DNA of 64,000 nt from Thermohalobaculum sp039180675 (GTDB lineage: Bacteria > Pseudomonadota > Alphaproteobacteria > Rhodobacterales > Rhodobacteraceae), in the NCBI GenBank assembly GCA_039180675.1, contig JBCDDC010000006.1, positions 1-64,000 on the forward strand. The letters run 5' to 3'. Positions 18,430 through 25,868 of this stretch are shown here, piece after piece. The position numbers and the translations under genes were made by a program. The notes beneath the pieces were generated by a model. That model was given only the letters and a program-made list of their open reading frames with translations, did no database searches and had not been told where the DNA came from. The first letter of the stretch is position 1. Every line of letters starts with the position of its first letter.

Positions 18430-19379
18430 GAGATCACGACCTTGCCGCCATCACCGATGAAGGCGACGTCGTAGTGCTCGCCGCTTCCGCCGAGGGGGAT
18501 ATCGCGCGCGCCGCCATGGTCGTCGGCAAAGACGACGCTGCGCTCCTCCGTGTACTCGTTCATTTCGTCCGTATAGGAGAGGCCTAGACCCTTCCGGAGG
18601 CGGTAGGTCAGCCCCAGCGAGATAACATGGTCATCCGTGATCGCGAGACGATCGGTGTCCGCGGTTGGATGCACGGCCCGGATATCGAAGCGCACGCCGC
18701 TCTGATCGGGAAGCTGACGGATCTCGTCCTCGTAGACCTCGTCGGTCGCGCCGCCCCACGTGCTGGTCCCCCAGACGGCCTCGCCCCAGGCGCCACCCGG
18801 GTAGTTCGCGGTGAAGTAGTCCTCGGAGATGCTGATCTCGCCGTCGCGCGGCACGAACGGAGCGGCCGCGAAATTCAGGTCATCGCTCCAGACCAGCGCG
18901 TCTTGGGTGTTCTTCGCGTTCTTCACGACCATGAAGCGCGTCAGGTACTCGATCACTACAAGCTCTGAGTGCTCGGGCGTCGGCTGCATGTAGAGCTCGC
19001 CGTTGTAGATCCGCCATCCGTAGGGTGTGGCTGGCACAATGACGCCAGAGAGCCACCGCGCCCATGTCACGGCGCTGGCCGGGCCGATAAGCCCCATCGG
19101 CCAGCGATCGCGCTGCTCGGTATCCGGCACCATGGCCCGATAGTCGGGCGGCAGGGGGTAGGCGAACTGGCCGGGGTTCAGCGTGAACGTCCACTTCGAG
19201 ACCAGTTCCGAGTGGCCCTTGCGAGGCGACCGGCGCATTAGGTCTCGCATGACGTCCTTGATGCCCGTCCTCAAACGGCGCGCAATACGATCATTGCTGC
19301 CGTAGAGCGCAGAGGGAGGAGCGGCCCCTGCGCGTTCTGCGGCTTCCTGCGCCAGCTCGAGGACGGTACGGCTGGCCAT
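18426..19379 (-). CDS. gp4-like head-tail adaptor (tail accessory factor)
   Basis: The 317-aa protein has the features of P22 gp4-type adaptors: an N-terminal helix (RTVLELAQEAAERAG), a DVMRDLMRRSPRK helix, then a beta domain with FTLNPGQFAYPLPPDYRAMV and a hydrophobic VIEYLTRFMVV strand. These proteins bind the portal ring and extend the DNA channel. It overlaps the preceding 274-aa gene by 1 bp at 19379 and the collar gene by ATGA at 18426. P22 gp4 also cuts peptidoglycan in vitro, but I see no specific motif for that activity here. Confidence 0.78.
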   Translation of the reverse strand: MASRTVLELAQEAAERAGAAPPSALYGSNDRIARRLRTGIKDVMRDLMRRSPRKGHSELVSKWTFTLNPGQFAYPLPPDYRAMVPDTEQRDRWPMGLIGPASAVTWARWLSGVIVPATPYGWRIYNGELYMQPTPEHSELVVIEYLTRFMVVKNAKNTQDALVWSDDLNFAAAPFVPRDGEISISEDYFTANYPGGAWGEAVWGTSTWGGATDEVYEDEIRQLPDQSGVRFDIRAVHPTADTDRLAITDDHVISLGLTYRLRKGLGLSYTDEMNEYTEERSVVFADDHGGARDIPLGGSGEHYDVAFIGDGGKVVIS

Positions 19380-20203
19380 CAGACCGGCTTGATGATGTCG
19401 TTCAGGTTGAGATCATCGTTCTCCGGCTCGATCACGGTGGCGCCATCCTCGAGCGGGTTCGGCGTGTCGTCGATGTCGGGATAATCCGGCATCGGCGCGG
19501 CAGCGACTTGCTGCGGCTGCACGTTGGCCTGACCAGGCTGGACCTTCTGTTGTGCTGCCAGCGCGAGGTTTGCCGCGTCACGCTCTGCCTCGACGCGCCT
19601 GTTCGTGGCCTCAAGCGCGTCGACGCGCGCCAGCAACTTCGTCATGGCATCGGCGACCTGAACCTTCTTATCGTTCTCCTCAAGGTTGGTCAGCCACTGG
19701 ATTGCCAGTTGCTTCACCCGGCGACCCATATGGCCGATCGACTGGAGTTGCTGGTCGGTAAGGTTCGAAGCCTCCTCGATCGAACGAACATTGTAGACAG
19801 CCATCATGGCCATCTCAGACATGGTCATGCCTGGAAGCTCGCTGATCGGGGTGCCGTCAACGAGGACCTCGCCGCTTTCGGTGAACGCCTTGTAGTGCTC
19901 GGGGTAACGCATCTCAGCCTCTTCGGGGCTGATGCGCTTCACGGACAGAGACGACCCGTCACCGATGATGGCTTTGGCCACGCACAGGCGAACCTCCTGG
20001 GTGCCGTGGACCTCCATGTTCATGGGGTTGTTGATCGTCACCATGCTGTAGAAGAAGCTGATCGCAATGCCGTCACCGCGGACGGCGCCCTGCATGTCAG
20101 CGTACTGCCTAGCAGTCTGATCGGAGACGACAGCCTGAGTGCCGGGCATGACGCTCGGCTGCACGATCGGCTGCATTTGATAGTTCATCATCGACGGGTT
20201 CAT
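19379..20203 (-). CDS. Phage head-region protein, 274 aa, unknown function
   Basis: The start at ATG 20203 is chosen because AAAGGAG lies 7 nt upstream; the frame stays open further upstream, but that segment is Ser/Arg/Pro-rich antisense-like sequence. The protein has a Met/Gln-rich N-terminus, a globular centre (about 45-190), a coiled coil (ADAMTKLLARVDALEATNRR, about 205-235) and an acidic Asp/Asn-rich tail. It lies between the capsid and gp4-like genes. A virion or assembly role is likely from position; the fold is unknown. Confidence 0.7.
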   Translation of the reverse strand: MNPSMMNYQMQPIVQPSVMPGTQAVVSDQTARQYADMQGAVRGDGIAISFFYSMVTINNPMNMEVHGTQEVRLCVAKAIIGDGSSLSVKRISPEEAEMRYPEHYKAFTESGEVLVDGTPISELPGMTMSEMAMMAVYNVRSIEEASNLTDQQLQSIGHMGRRVKQLAIQWLTNLEENDKKVQVADAMTKLLARVDALEATNRRVEAERDAANLALAAQQKVQPGQANVQPQQVAAAPMPDYPDIDDTPNPLEDGATVIEPENDDLNLNDIIKPV

Positions 20204-20216
20204 CGTATGGCTCCTT

Positions 20217-20573
20217 TCAAAGGGTTTCGAGCTTCGCGATCTGCTCGGTGAGGGCGGAGATCGCCTCATGCAGATCATCGATTTCGGCACGCAGGTTGGC
20301 GACTTCACCATTCTGCCGGGGCTTCTCGGTGTCTCCGCTACCGGTGACCAGCCCGCCTCCAAACATGCGCCCATTTAGCGCCGTTACGCGATCGTAAAGG
20401 CTGACGACGCGATTGGCCGCGCTGCCCACGCTTGCCGACATGGCGCTCAGGTGCGGATTGGGCTGCTCGACATTGTTGGCATACGCGCGACCAATGTCGG
20501 AAGGCATAACGCACTGATCTTGCCTGTCGATGTAATCCATAATCTTGCGCGTGCTCATGTCTTGTTTGTCCAT
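20217..20573 (-). CDS. Small coiled-coil phage protein, 118 aa
   Basis: The protein has a polar N-terminal half and a C-terminal heptad-like segment (LRAEIDDLHEAISALTEQIA, about 93-112) that should form a coiled coil. AAGGACG upstream of the ATG at 20573 is the likely SD. It starts after the terminator hairpin that follows the capsid gene, so it is probably reached by read-through or its own promoter. It could be a minor head component; nothing identifies a function. Confidence 0.65.
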   Translation of the reverse strand: MDKQDMSTRKIMDYIDRQDQCVMPSDIGRAYANNVEQPNPHLSAMSASVGSAANRVVSLYDRVTALNGRMFGGGLVTGSGDTEKPRQNGEVANLRAEIDDLHEAISALTEQIAKLETL

Positions 20574-20607
20574 GGTTTCCGTCCTTCTGGTGTCTGGTCG
20601 TAAAGAG

Positions 20608-20631
20608 GGCAGGGGACCGAAGCCCCCTGCC
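20608..20631 (-). terminator. UUCG-capped hairpin terminator after the major capsid gene
   Basis: Read on the minus strand, GGCAGGGG and CCCCTGCC form a perfect 8-bp stem, closed by a G-T and a C-G pair around a UUCG tetraloop. A short pyrimidine run CTCTTTA follows. It begins 9 bp after the capsid stop codon, the usual place for a partial terminator that gives extra capsid mRNA. The U tract is short, so read-through is expected. Confidence 0.7.
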
Positions 20632-20639
20632 GGTTGGCA

Positions 20640-21599
20640 TCAGTCCGTCAGCCGCCCGTGCAGCATCCGGTTGTTGGTCGCGAAGTTGCCCATGCCCGCG
20701 ATGATCACCGTGTCCGAGTCCTCGGTCAGCGGCCGGCGCGGAGCACCAAGGATGGTGTTGTTCCGCTTCTTGTGCATGTACATGCAGAGCGCATCGCAGT
20801 TCAGGAAGAACATCCCCTTCGGGGCAAAGCCGCCGAGGCCACCGTCCGCAACCACAGGCACGTTCTGGAACAGCAGGTTGTTGAAGCCCGCCGATGCCAT
20901 CTTCGCATCCATGTGGCGCTGGATCGCGTGCTGGGACTGGCTGAACACGGAGAAGTAGTTGTTGTCGGCAAGGATCAGATCGACCGAGTCCTTGTTCCGG
21001 TTCGTGTTCAGGATCACGTTCTCCATGTTCGCGTAAGCGTTACCCACGACGAACGCGTTGGTGCCAACGGCGACACGGAAGTTCTCCCAATAGGTCGCAG
21101 TCGCGGACGGAATGCCGCCAACCGTGGCTCCCGCGGTGTCGGAGATGAGGAGGTCGATGCCACCAAACTCCTTGCCCGAGGATCCGGTGCCGTCCGAATA
21201 GGACGATTCCGCCACCTTGTTGGCGATCGTCTTCTCGGCGTTGGCAATCCGCTGCGCCATGATGTCATGGACGCGGGTCGGGCTCGATGCGTTCTGCATC
21301 AGTTCGAGACCCGAGATCGAGACGCCGCAAGCATACTGCTTCCAGGCGAACTCGGCCGACGTCATGACTTCCTGACCAGCCACGTTGAGAGCCTCACGGC
21401 CCTGGTAGAACTGGAAGTTCGCGTTCTCGCCGAACATCAGCGGCTCGGAGATCGTCCGACCGCCGCCGATCAGCTTGATCTTCCCCTTCCGGCGCATGTG
21501 AAACATCATGGCCGTGTTCTTGGACGTGGCGTCCGCAATGAACCTGCGCCGGTAGCGCAGGGTAGTGGTGATGAGTTCACCCATCGTAGGGTTTGACAT
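20640..21599 (-). CDS. Major capsid protein
   Basis: The 319-aa protein follows the scaffold gene and precedes the adaptor genes, the standard place for the coat protein. Features fit an HK97-fold coat: an N-terminal basic helix, a central GQEVMTSAEFAWKQYACGVS segment typical of coats that pair with a P22-type portal, a 'SSYSDGTG' loop and a C-terminal beta region ending near NNRMLHGRLTD. An AGGAGG SD lies 6 nt upstream of the ATG at 21599. A UUCG hairpin terminator directly after the stop suggests high expression. No separate decoration protein is identified. Confidence 0.85.
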   Translation of the reverse strand: MSNPTMGELITTTLRYRRRFIADATSKNTAMMFHMRRKGKIKLIGGGRTISEPLMFGENANFQFYQGREALNVAGQEVMTSAEFAWKQYACGVSISGLELMQNASSPTRVHDIMAQRIANAEKTIANKVAESSYSDGTGSSGKEFGGIDLLISDTAGATVGGIPSATATYWENFRVAVGTNAFVVGNAYANMENVILNTNRNKDSVDLILADNNYFSVFSQSQHAIQRHMDAKMASAGFNNLLFQNVPVVADGGLGGFAPKGMFFLNCDALCMYMHKKRNNTILGAPRRPLTEDSDTVIIAGMGNFATNNRMLHGRLTD

Positions 21600-21640
21600 T
21601 ACCTGCCTCCTAAAACCCTACCCGCGTGAGCCTCCTGCGA

Positions 21641-22876
21641 TCAGCGCGACGAAATCTGCGAAATCAGATTGCGGATGTCCGTCGCTGCATCGCCTGTCGT
21701 CTCAGCGGGCGTGATTTGCGGGCTGCTGGCGCCTTGTCCTGGCCCTGTGACGATTGATGATGCACGATCCGCCTTAGCGATCGGATCGGCCTGCGCTTTG
21801 GCATCTTCTTTGGGTGCGGGGTCGGGGTCCTGCGCGGGGGCCGGCTCCGGCGCTCCCATCAACTCGCGCATCTCCGCCACCGCCTCATCGTAGAACTGCT
21901 TGAACATCTCCGGTGCAACCGGCTGTCCGCCGTTCTGAGCTTGATACGCCTGGCCGCGTTCGATCATCAGAGGCATGAGCCGCTCGAACATCGGGCGCAG
22001 CGGTTTGCCGTCGGCGCCAATCTCGTTCTTGATCTGGTTCACGCCGTTCAGAAAGATCTCGCGAGGATTGTCCGGCCCGTGCTTGGCGGGCTGCGCCTGA
22101 GTTGCGGCGGCGATCTGAGCCTCAAGCTCCCGATTTCGGGCCTTCGCGGCCTTGAGCTCGGGGTCCATGAACTCGTCGTCCTCCTCGACCTCGACCTTCG
22201 CCTCGGGAAAATCGACGTTGATTCTGAGGTTCTTAGCGATCTCGCCGATGAGTTCCTTCGGGTCGCGGCCGAGTTCACCAGTCAGCCATGCGACGTAGCC
22301 AGCGGTGTCGCGGTTGGCGATATCGTTCAACTGGATCATCCGCGCGATGGCGTCTTTAGCGCCTTTGCCGTCCGGGCTGTAGCCGAAGCGCTCAAGCTGA
22401 TCCTCGTGGCCCGTGAACAGGGTCATGACCTCGTCGGCGTTGCGCGTCCGATCGGCGAGAACCGTCTTATCGGCGTCGGAGAGACCGGAGACGATATCGT
22501 CATAGCTGCGGGGCTCGTCCTTCTTCGACGCGTCTTCCTCGGCCTTCTGCTCCTCCGGCTTGGCTTCGGGCTTGGCTTCGTCCGGTTTCGCGTCCTTCTC
22601 GTCAGGCTTCGCCTCGTCTGCCGGCGTTTCGGCCTTGGGCTTGTTCTTGGCGTCGAGAGCCAGGTTGCGGCCGTCACGCTCGGTCACGGTCTCGTTTGGC
22701 TCGGGGTCCTGGAACGTCGAGTAGAGATTGTCGTCGTCGCCGCTTTCGTCGACTGCATCGAGATCGACGTTTAGGTCCTTTGCGACCTGCGCCATCGTCG
22801 AGGCGACGTCATTCACATCCTCGCCTAGGAAGTGGTTGTCTTCGTCTCCGTCGATTTGAGAGGTTACATCGCTCAT
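21641..22876 (-). CDS. Scaffolding protein
   Basis: The 411-aa protein is highly acidic, with an Ala/Glu/Lys/Pro-rich low-complexity segment (about 80-125), a helical domain (PRSYDDIVSGLSDADKTVLA onward) and another Pro/Asp-rich tail ending DIRNLISQISSR. This composition and the position directly before the coat gene are standard for podophage scaffolds. The start at ATG 22876 has GGGAGG 7 nt upstream and overlaps the previous stop as TGATG. An extra five upstream codons are possible but lack support. Confidence 0.85.
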   Translation of the reverse strand: MSDVTSQIDGDEDNHFLGEDVNDVASTMAQVAKDLNVDLDAVDESGDDDNLYSTFQDPEPNETVTERDGRNLALDAKNKPKAETPADEAKPDEKDAKPDEAKPEAKPEEQKAEEDASKKDEPRSYDDIVSGLSDADKTVLADRTRNADEVMTLFTGHEDQLERFGYSPDGKGAKDAIARMIQLNDIANRDTAGYVAWLTGELGRDPKELIGEIAKNLRINVDFPEAKVEVEEDDEFMDPELKAAKARNRELEAQIAAATQAQPAKHGPDNPREIFLNGVNQIKNEIGADGKPLRPMFERLMPLMIERGQAYQAQNGGQPVAPEMFKQFYDEAVAEMRELMGAPEPAPAQDPDPAPKEDAKAQADPIAKADRASSIVTGPGQGASSPQITPAETTGDAATDIRNLISQISSR

Positions 22877-23169
22877 CAGACGACCTCCCAATCAGTCGCC
22901 GCGATGTCGTACTCGGTCATCAGATCCGCGGCGTCGGGCTTCTGGATGGTCTCTTCGACGCCGTGCTGGGTCTTGCGGCCAGCCAGCTCGAAGATCTTTC
23001 TCTTGTTCTTGGTGACGGATTTCAGGGCGATGCCCGGTGACCAGATCTTGCGCGCGACGGCCTTGCCGTTGCCGAGATGATGCTGGGCGAATTCCCAGGT
23101 TCCGGCAGGTGGCGCTTTCGGCGCTGGCGCCTTAGACTTTGTCGCGGGGGCTTTCTTCGCTTTGGTCAT
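22876..23169 (-). CDS. Small basic phage protein before the scaffold gene, 97 aa
   Basis: The start at ATG 23169 is chosen from GAGGAG 7 nt upstream. The first 25 residues are Lys/Ala/Pro repeats (MTKAKKAPATKSKAPAPKAP), followed by a compact domain with GTWEFAQHHLGNGKAVARKI and an acidic end. The tail-like basic N-terminus could bind DNA or the scaffold. It overlaps the 89-aa gene upstream by 38 bp and is coupled to the scaffold by TGATG. No family is recognised. Confidence 0.7.
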   Translation of the reverse strand: MTKAKKAPATKSKAPAPKAPPAGTWEFAQHHLGNGKAVARKIWSPGIALKSVTKNKRKIFELAGRKTQHGVEETIQKPDAADLMTEYDIAATDWEVV

Positions 23170-23401
23170 TGGTCTGCTCCTCAGAACGGGTGTCGTTTTG
23201 ATGAGCAAAGTCTACCGCCGTCGCGCCATAGAGTGCGGCGTCCTCGAGCGCACGCCGCGCCATTGAACGATATCGCATGGTTTCGCTGGGAGCCGATCGC
23301 AAATGACAAGCTTTATCAATGGCTTGCATCACTTCGTCCGCGATCCGAAGAAGACGTTGGAGCGCTTTTCGGCCTTGATCCGTGCGATCTGGAATATTCA
23401 T
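23132..23401 (-). CDS. Small helical phage protein, 89 aa; possible distant Acb2/Tad1-hairpin relative
   Basis: The protein is predicted to be two helices: KALQRLLRIADEVMQAIDKA (about 12-31) and RYRSMARRALEDAALYGATA (about 43-62), with a polar tail. The second helix resembles the 'SxAxxxLEEAxxWAxxAI' pattern of the phage Acb2/Tad1 hairpin family, which sequesters CBASS cyclic nucleotides, but several aromatic positions differ. It overlaps both neighbours (4 bp upstream, 38 bp downstream). The family link is tentative; the gene itself looks real from codon usage and coupling. Confidence 0.6.
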   Translation of the reverse strand: MNIPDRTDQGRKALQRLLRIADEVMQAIDKACHLRSAPSETMRYRSMARRALEDAALYGATAVDFAHQNDTRSEEQTNDQSEESPRDKV

Positions 23402-23829
23402 TCGATTACCTCGACGTTCTCAAGATCAAGGTCGGGAGAGCCGCCTTCCTTGTCGTTCAGAACCTCGTCTTCTGAGTATTCCGGCTGGAAAATGTCCGCT
23501 TCGGTGTCGGTGTTCGAGAGGTCATAGAGCATCTTCGCGATCTCGCCCTTGTCCGGCTCCTCCGGCTTCTTCTCGCCGACGTCCTCATAGTGCGCGTAAT
23601 CGTTCTCGCGCATCCAGTCGCGCTCGTCTGAGCGGGATTGAATGATATCGTCACCGTGCTTGAACGGCTCGATGTCGGAGATGATGCGCGGCGCGGCCAG
23701 TTGACCCTGGTTGGAGCGGCGCTGGAACGCACGCTCCTCGTAGATCGCCTTGCGCCGCTCGTATTCAGCGCGGGGCAGCCACGTCATGGCCACCCTGTCG
23801 AACACCTTTCCCTCGGTACCGTGGCTCAT
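23398..23829 (-). CDS. Phage protein, 143 aa, charged, unknown function
   Basis: The protein is charged throughout, with ISDIEPFKHGDDIIQSRSDE followed by RDWMRENDYAHYEDVG, a stretch I associate with small conserved proteins near the portal and scaffold genes of podophages, and an acidic tail. It starts inside the stop of the HAD-like gene (4-bp overlap) and ends overlapping the 89-aa gene. It has no membrane segment and no cysteines. A head-assembly accessory role is plausible from position only. Confidence 0.7.
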   Translation of the reverse strand: MSHGTEGKVFDRVAMTWLPRAEYERRKAIYEERAFQRRSNQGQLAAPRIISDIEPFKHGDDIIQSRSDERDWMRENDYAHYEDVGEKKPEEPDKGEIAKMLYDLSNTDTEADIFQPEYSEDEVLNDKEGGSPDLDLENVEVIE

Positions 23830-24242
23830 TGCTTATTCCACGGCTTGAAGCTGAGAAGGTCTTCAATCTCAGGCCATTCGCCCGTGAAGGTGATGGCGCG
23901 GTCGTCGATCGTGACCATGGCCGGCGGCTTTTCGGTCGGCCATTTGAGCGACTTGGTGACCTTTAGCTCGACACGATCAACGATAAGAACGGCATCGAAG
24001 TACATCGTCTGGAACAGGGATGTGAAGCCAATTCGCATGTACTCTTGCATCGCCTCAATTCCACCAGGTTGGTTTGATCGGGACGAGAAGATGTGCACGT
24101 CGAAGTCTGGCATCGCGGCGTTGATAAACTGGAACGCCCCGGGCACCGGCGGATCCGGGATCACGTCGGCGCCCTTCCAGCCGCTGGTATAGCTGTGGAT
24201 GACGCCGTCGAAGTCGAGGCAAAGGATGGGCTTCTGCTTCAT
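23826..24242 (-). CDS. HAD-superfamily phosphatase-like protein, 138 aa
   Basis: The start at ATG 24242 has AAAGGA upstream. The HAD motif I is clear: ILCLDFDGVIHSYTSGW at about 6-22, with both nucleophile and acid Asp. Motif II-like HIFSSRS lies near 50-56, and an acidic motif VTIDDRAITF lies near 108-117. Phage proteins of this size with this layout are putative nucleotide or small-molecule phosphatases; the substrate is not evident. It overlaps the secreted-protein gene by ATGA and the next gene by 4 bp, placing it in the small-gene cluster between portal and scaffold. Confidence 0.8.
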   Translation of the reverse strand: MKQKPILCLDFDGVIHSYTSGWKGADVIPDPPVPGAFQFINAAMPDFDVHIFSSRSNQPGGIEAMQEYMRIGFTSLFQTMYFDAVLIVDRVELKVTKSLKWPTEKPPAMVTIDDRAITFTGEWPEIEDLLSFKPWNKQ

Positions 24243-24559
24243 TGAATGGTCCTTTCGGGTTCTGGCTTGATGATCTCGTGGTGGTTCCCCGTCGCGATGA
24301 GGCACGACATGACGAGGCCTGGACGGATCGGCCGTGACGCAATGAGGCTCCAACGGCCGGTGTCGTCGCTGACAAACACCTCGAGATGCTCGCCTGCATG
24401 AGTGACCCCCGAGAAAGAGACGCGCTCCGCGTGATCGCTCATCAGGCCCCTGACCATCGCAGGGTGGGGCATGCAAAACGGCCCCTGCGCTTCGGCGAAG
24501 GTCGGAGCAAGCGCGACGGCGGCGGCTATGCCAAGGATGGGTTTTCGAGGGCTGGTCAT
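24239..24559 (-). CDS. Predicted secreted protein, 106 aa
   Basis: The N-terminus (MTSPRKPILGIAAAVALAPT followed by FAEAQG) is a good Sec signal peptide with cleavage likely after AEA near residue 24. The mature domain has two cysteines (GPFCMP and VMSCLIATG) that could form a disulfide, consistent with a periplasmic location. It sits in a late phage operon, so it may be a moron gene acting on the host envelope or a lysis accessory factor. It overlaps both neighbours by ATGA-type junctions. I recognise no enzyme motif. Confidence 0.7.
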   Translation of the reverse strand: MTSPRKPILGIAAAVALAPTFAEAQGPFCMPHPAMVRGLMSDHAERVSFSGVTHAGEHLEVFVSDDTGRWSLIASRPIRPGLVMSCLIATGNHHEIIKPEPERTIQ

Positions 24560-24972
24560 GCGACTTCTCCCTCGCCCCCTATCCCCTCATCCGTCCATTT
24601 GATGAACTTGCGAGGCTCCTCGACAAGGTCGCAGCGGATGTACTCGGCGCCGTGGGCCTTCTCGTGAGCGTCCAGCGGACGGCGCGTATCTTGACGGTAA
24701 TATCCGCCACTCCAATCGGCGTTGTACGGCCATGCCCAGATCCGATCAGGGCGCCTCCGATCAGGGTTGTTACGGTGCTGAAGCAGGTTCGGGTTGATAT
24801 CCCGCGCCCACAGCATGATCGAGTAGCCGACGCCAGACTGCACGGCCGTGAGCCATCCGTCAGTTGGCTCTGACATCTGGCTCGGGTTGCGCGCAAATCG
24901 GATGAAGAGCCGCCCGAGCCGCTGGCCGAGACGGAAGGCAAGGCCGCGAATTCGCCTTTTGAGGCTGGTCAT
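24556..24972 (-). CDS. Phage protein, 138 aa, basic N-terminus, unknown function
   Basis: The start at ATG 24972 overlaps the previous stop (ATGA). The first 35 residues form an Arg-rich amphipathic helix (LKRRIRGLAFRLGQRLGRLF), followed by a Trp-rich globular domain with IWAWPYNADWSGGYYRQ and ending WTDEGIGGEGEVA. The N-terminal helix could associate with membrane or nucleic acid. It lies in the small-gene string between portal and scaffold. No family is recognised. Confidence 0.65.
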   Translation of the reverse strand: MTSLKRRIRGLAFRLGQRLGRLFIRFARNPSQMSEPTDGWLTAVQSGVGYSIMLWARDINPNLLQHRNNPDRRRPDRIWAWPYNADWSGGYYRQDTRRPLDAHEKAHGAEYIRCDLVEEPRKFIKWTDEGIGGEGEVA

Positions 24973-25265
24973 GCCGCCCCCTTTCCGTCGCGCTTCGCCT
25001 TCGGTACCACCCGATTGCGCTTCATCCGCGCAGCCTCGGCCTTCTCCTGGCTGCGGATATCCTTGACGCGGCGGCGCATGATGGCGCGGCCGACCTGACG
25101 GCTGATCCCGCGAGGCGGAGGCGTCTGGGCCCAGATCCTGGCCTGCTTCCGCAGGCGCTCGGCAGCGCGCTTCACCCCCGCACCTGGTTGCTTCACGTAG
25201 GGCTTCGAGTCGCCGATGATGTTGAAGCCGATCCACGCGGCGAGCTCTTTGGAGAACATCTGCAT
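24969..25265 (-). CDS. Small very basic phage protein, 98 aa
   Basis: After an N-terminal hydrophobic segment (KELAAWIGFNIIG) the protein is strongly basic, with KRAAERLRKQARIWAQ and long Arg/Lys stretches to the end (KRNRVVPKAKRDGKGAA). This suggests binding to DNA or RNA, or a virion-packaged basic protein. The gene starts 1 bp after the stop of the 83-aa gene and ends in an ATGA overlap. There is no recognised domain. Confidence 0.65.
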   Translation of the reverse strand: MQMFSKELAAWIGFNIIGDSKPYVKQPGAGVKRAAERLRKQARIWAQTPPPRGISRQVGRAIMRRRVKDIRSQEKAEAARMKRNRVVPKAKRDGKGAA

Positions 25266-25266
25266 G

Positions 25267-25518
25267 TCACACCTGCGACGTGTGAGCGCGCACGCCCCAC
25301 ATGCCTGCGTTGATGACGTGCATCTCCGCTGCGGCGAGGTCGTCGCCAGCGCGTGCCTGGATCTGCGGATCAGCGTCGTTGATCTCTGTGATCAGCGCCG
25401 CGGCAAGCAGCTTGATGCGGGCCACCTTGTCGAGGCCGGACGGGTTGAAGTTCATCCGCACTTGCTCGAGCGCGTCATCTGATGCGGTGAAGGTCTCTTC
25501 TGCGATTTTTATTTCCAT
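25267..25518 (-). CDS. Small phage protein, 83 aa; possible Acb2/Tad1-hairpin (anti-CBASS) family member
   Basis: The layout is a short N-terminal strand segment, then FNPSGLDKVARIKLLAAAL (about 24-42), then a helix ending EMHVINAGMWGVRAHTS (about 65-81). The pairing of an FNPSG-V-IK helix with a terminal 'hxExAxMWxVxAxT' helix is the pattern I associate with the Acb2/Tad1 hairpin family, whose members bind cyclic di- and trinucleotides and block CBASS immunity. In those proteins the W and nearby polar residues line the nucleotide pocket. The gene is directly downstream of the 104-aa gene that follows the portal. Assignment is by pattern only. Confidence 0.55.
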   Translation of the reverse strand: MEIKIAEETFTASDDALEQVRMNFNPSGLDKVARIKLLAAALITEINDADPQIQARAGDDLAAAEMHVINAGMWGVRAHTSQV

Positions 25519-25553
25519 TGGGTGCTCCTGTTGATGGATGGGGGTTGGGGTGG

Positions 25554-25868
25554 TTAAGCGGGGCTGTCTTCCACCGCGATCTTTTCGATCTCGGCAGAGA
25601 ACTCAGCGGCTGCGGTGCGGAAGGTGAGGTGAATGTCGCTCGCGTATGCGTGCGTCAGCTTGGTTCCTTCAAAGCTCCAGTACGTCAGTTCGAAGCCGTC
25701 GATGCACAGCGAGAACGTGGTCCAGATCCCACGATCCCTGCGCGAGAACTCGACGAGAACGGTGAAGTCGAGGTCCGGCTCCTGAAACGAGAGAATGGAC
25801 AGAACGTCGCTGCAAAGGGTTGGTATCGACGGAGCGAATGGCTCAGCGGCAGACGCGAAGTCGGTCAT
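25554..25868 (-). CDS. Phage protein, 104 aa, unknown function
   Basis: The start at ATG 25868 overlaps the portal stop as ATGA, so translation is coupled to the portal. The protein has two beta-like segments with aromatic residues (FTVLVEFSRRDRGIWTTFSL and FELTYWSFEGTK) and a helical C-terminus (TAAAEFSAEIEKIAV). It might be a small head component. The open frame extends far upstream inside the portal gene, but that part is shadow sequence. Confidence 0.65.
   Translation of the reverse strand: MTDFASAAEPFAPSIPTLCSDVLSILSFQEPDLDFTVLVEFSRRDRGIWTTFSLCIDGFELTYWSFEGTKLTHAYASDIHLTFRTAAAEFSAEIEKIAVEDSPA

Noticed and set aside
19379..20374. Longer version of the 274-aa gene starting at 20374
   Set aside because: The extra 57 residues are Ser/Arg/Pro-rich, overlap another gene, and the ATG at 20203 has a good AAAGGAG site.
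23826..24476. Extended N-terminus of the HAD-like gene (216 aa)
   Set aside because: The extension runs antisense-like through the signal-peptide gene; the HAD motif begins right after ATG 24242, which has its own ribosome site.
24556..25236. 226-aa version of the 138-aa gene
   Set aside because: Its first 88 residues are another frame of the basic 98-aa gene; ATG 24972 with an ATGA overlap is the better start.
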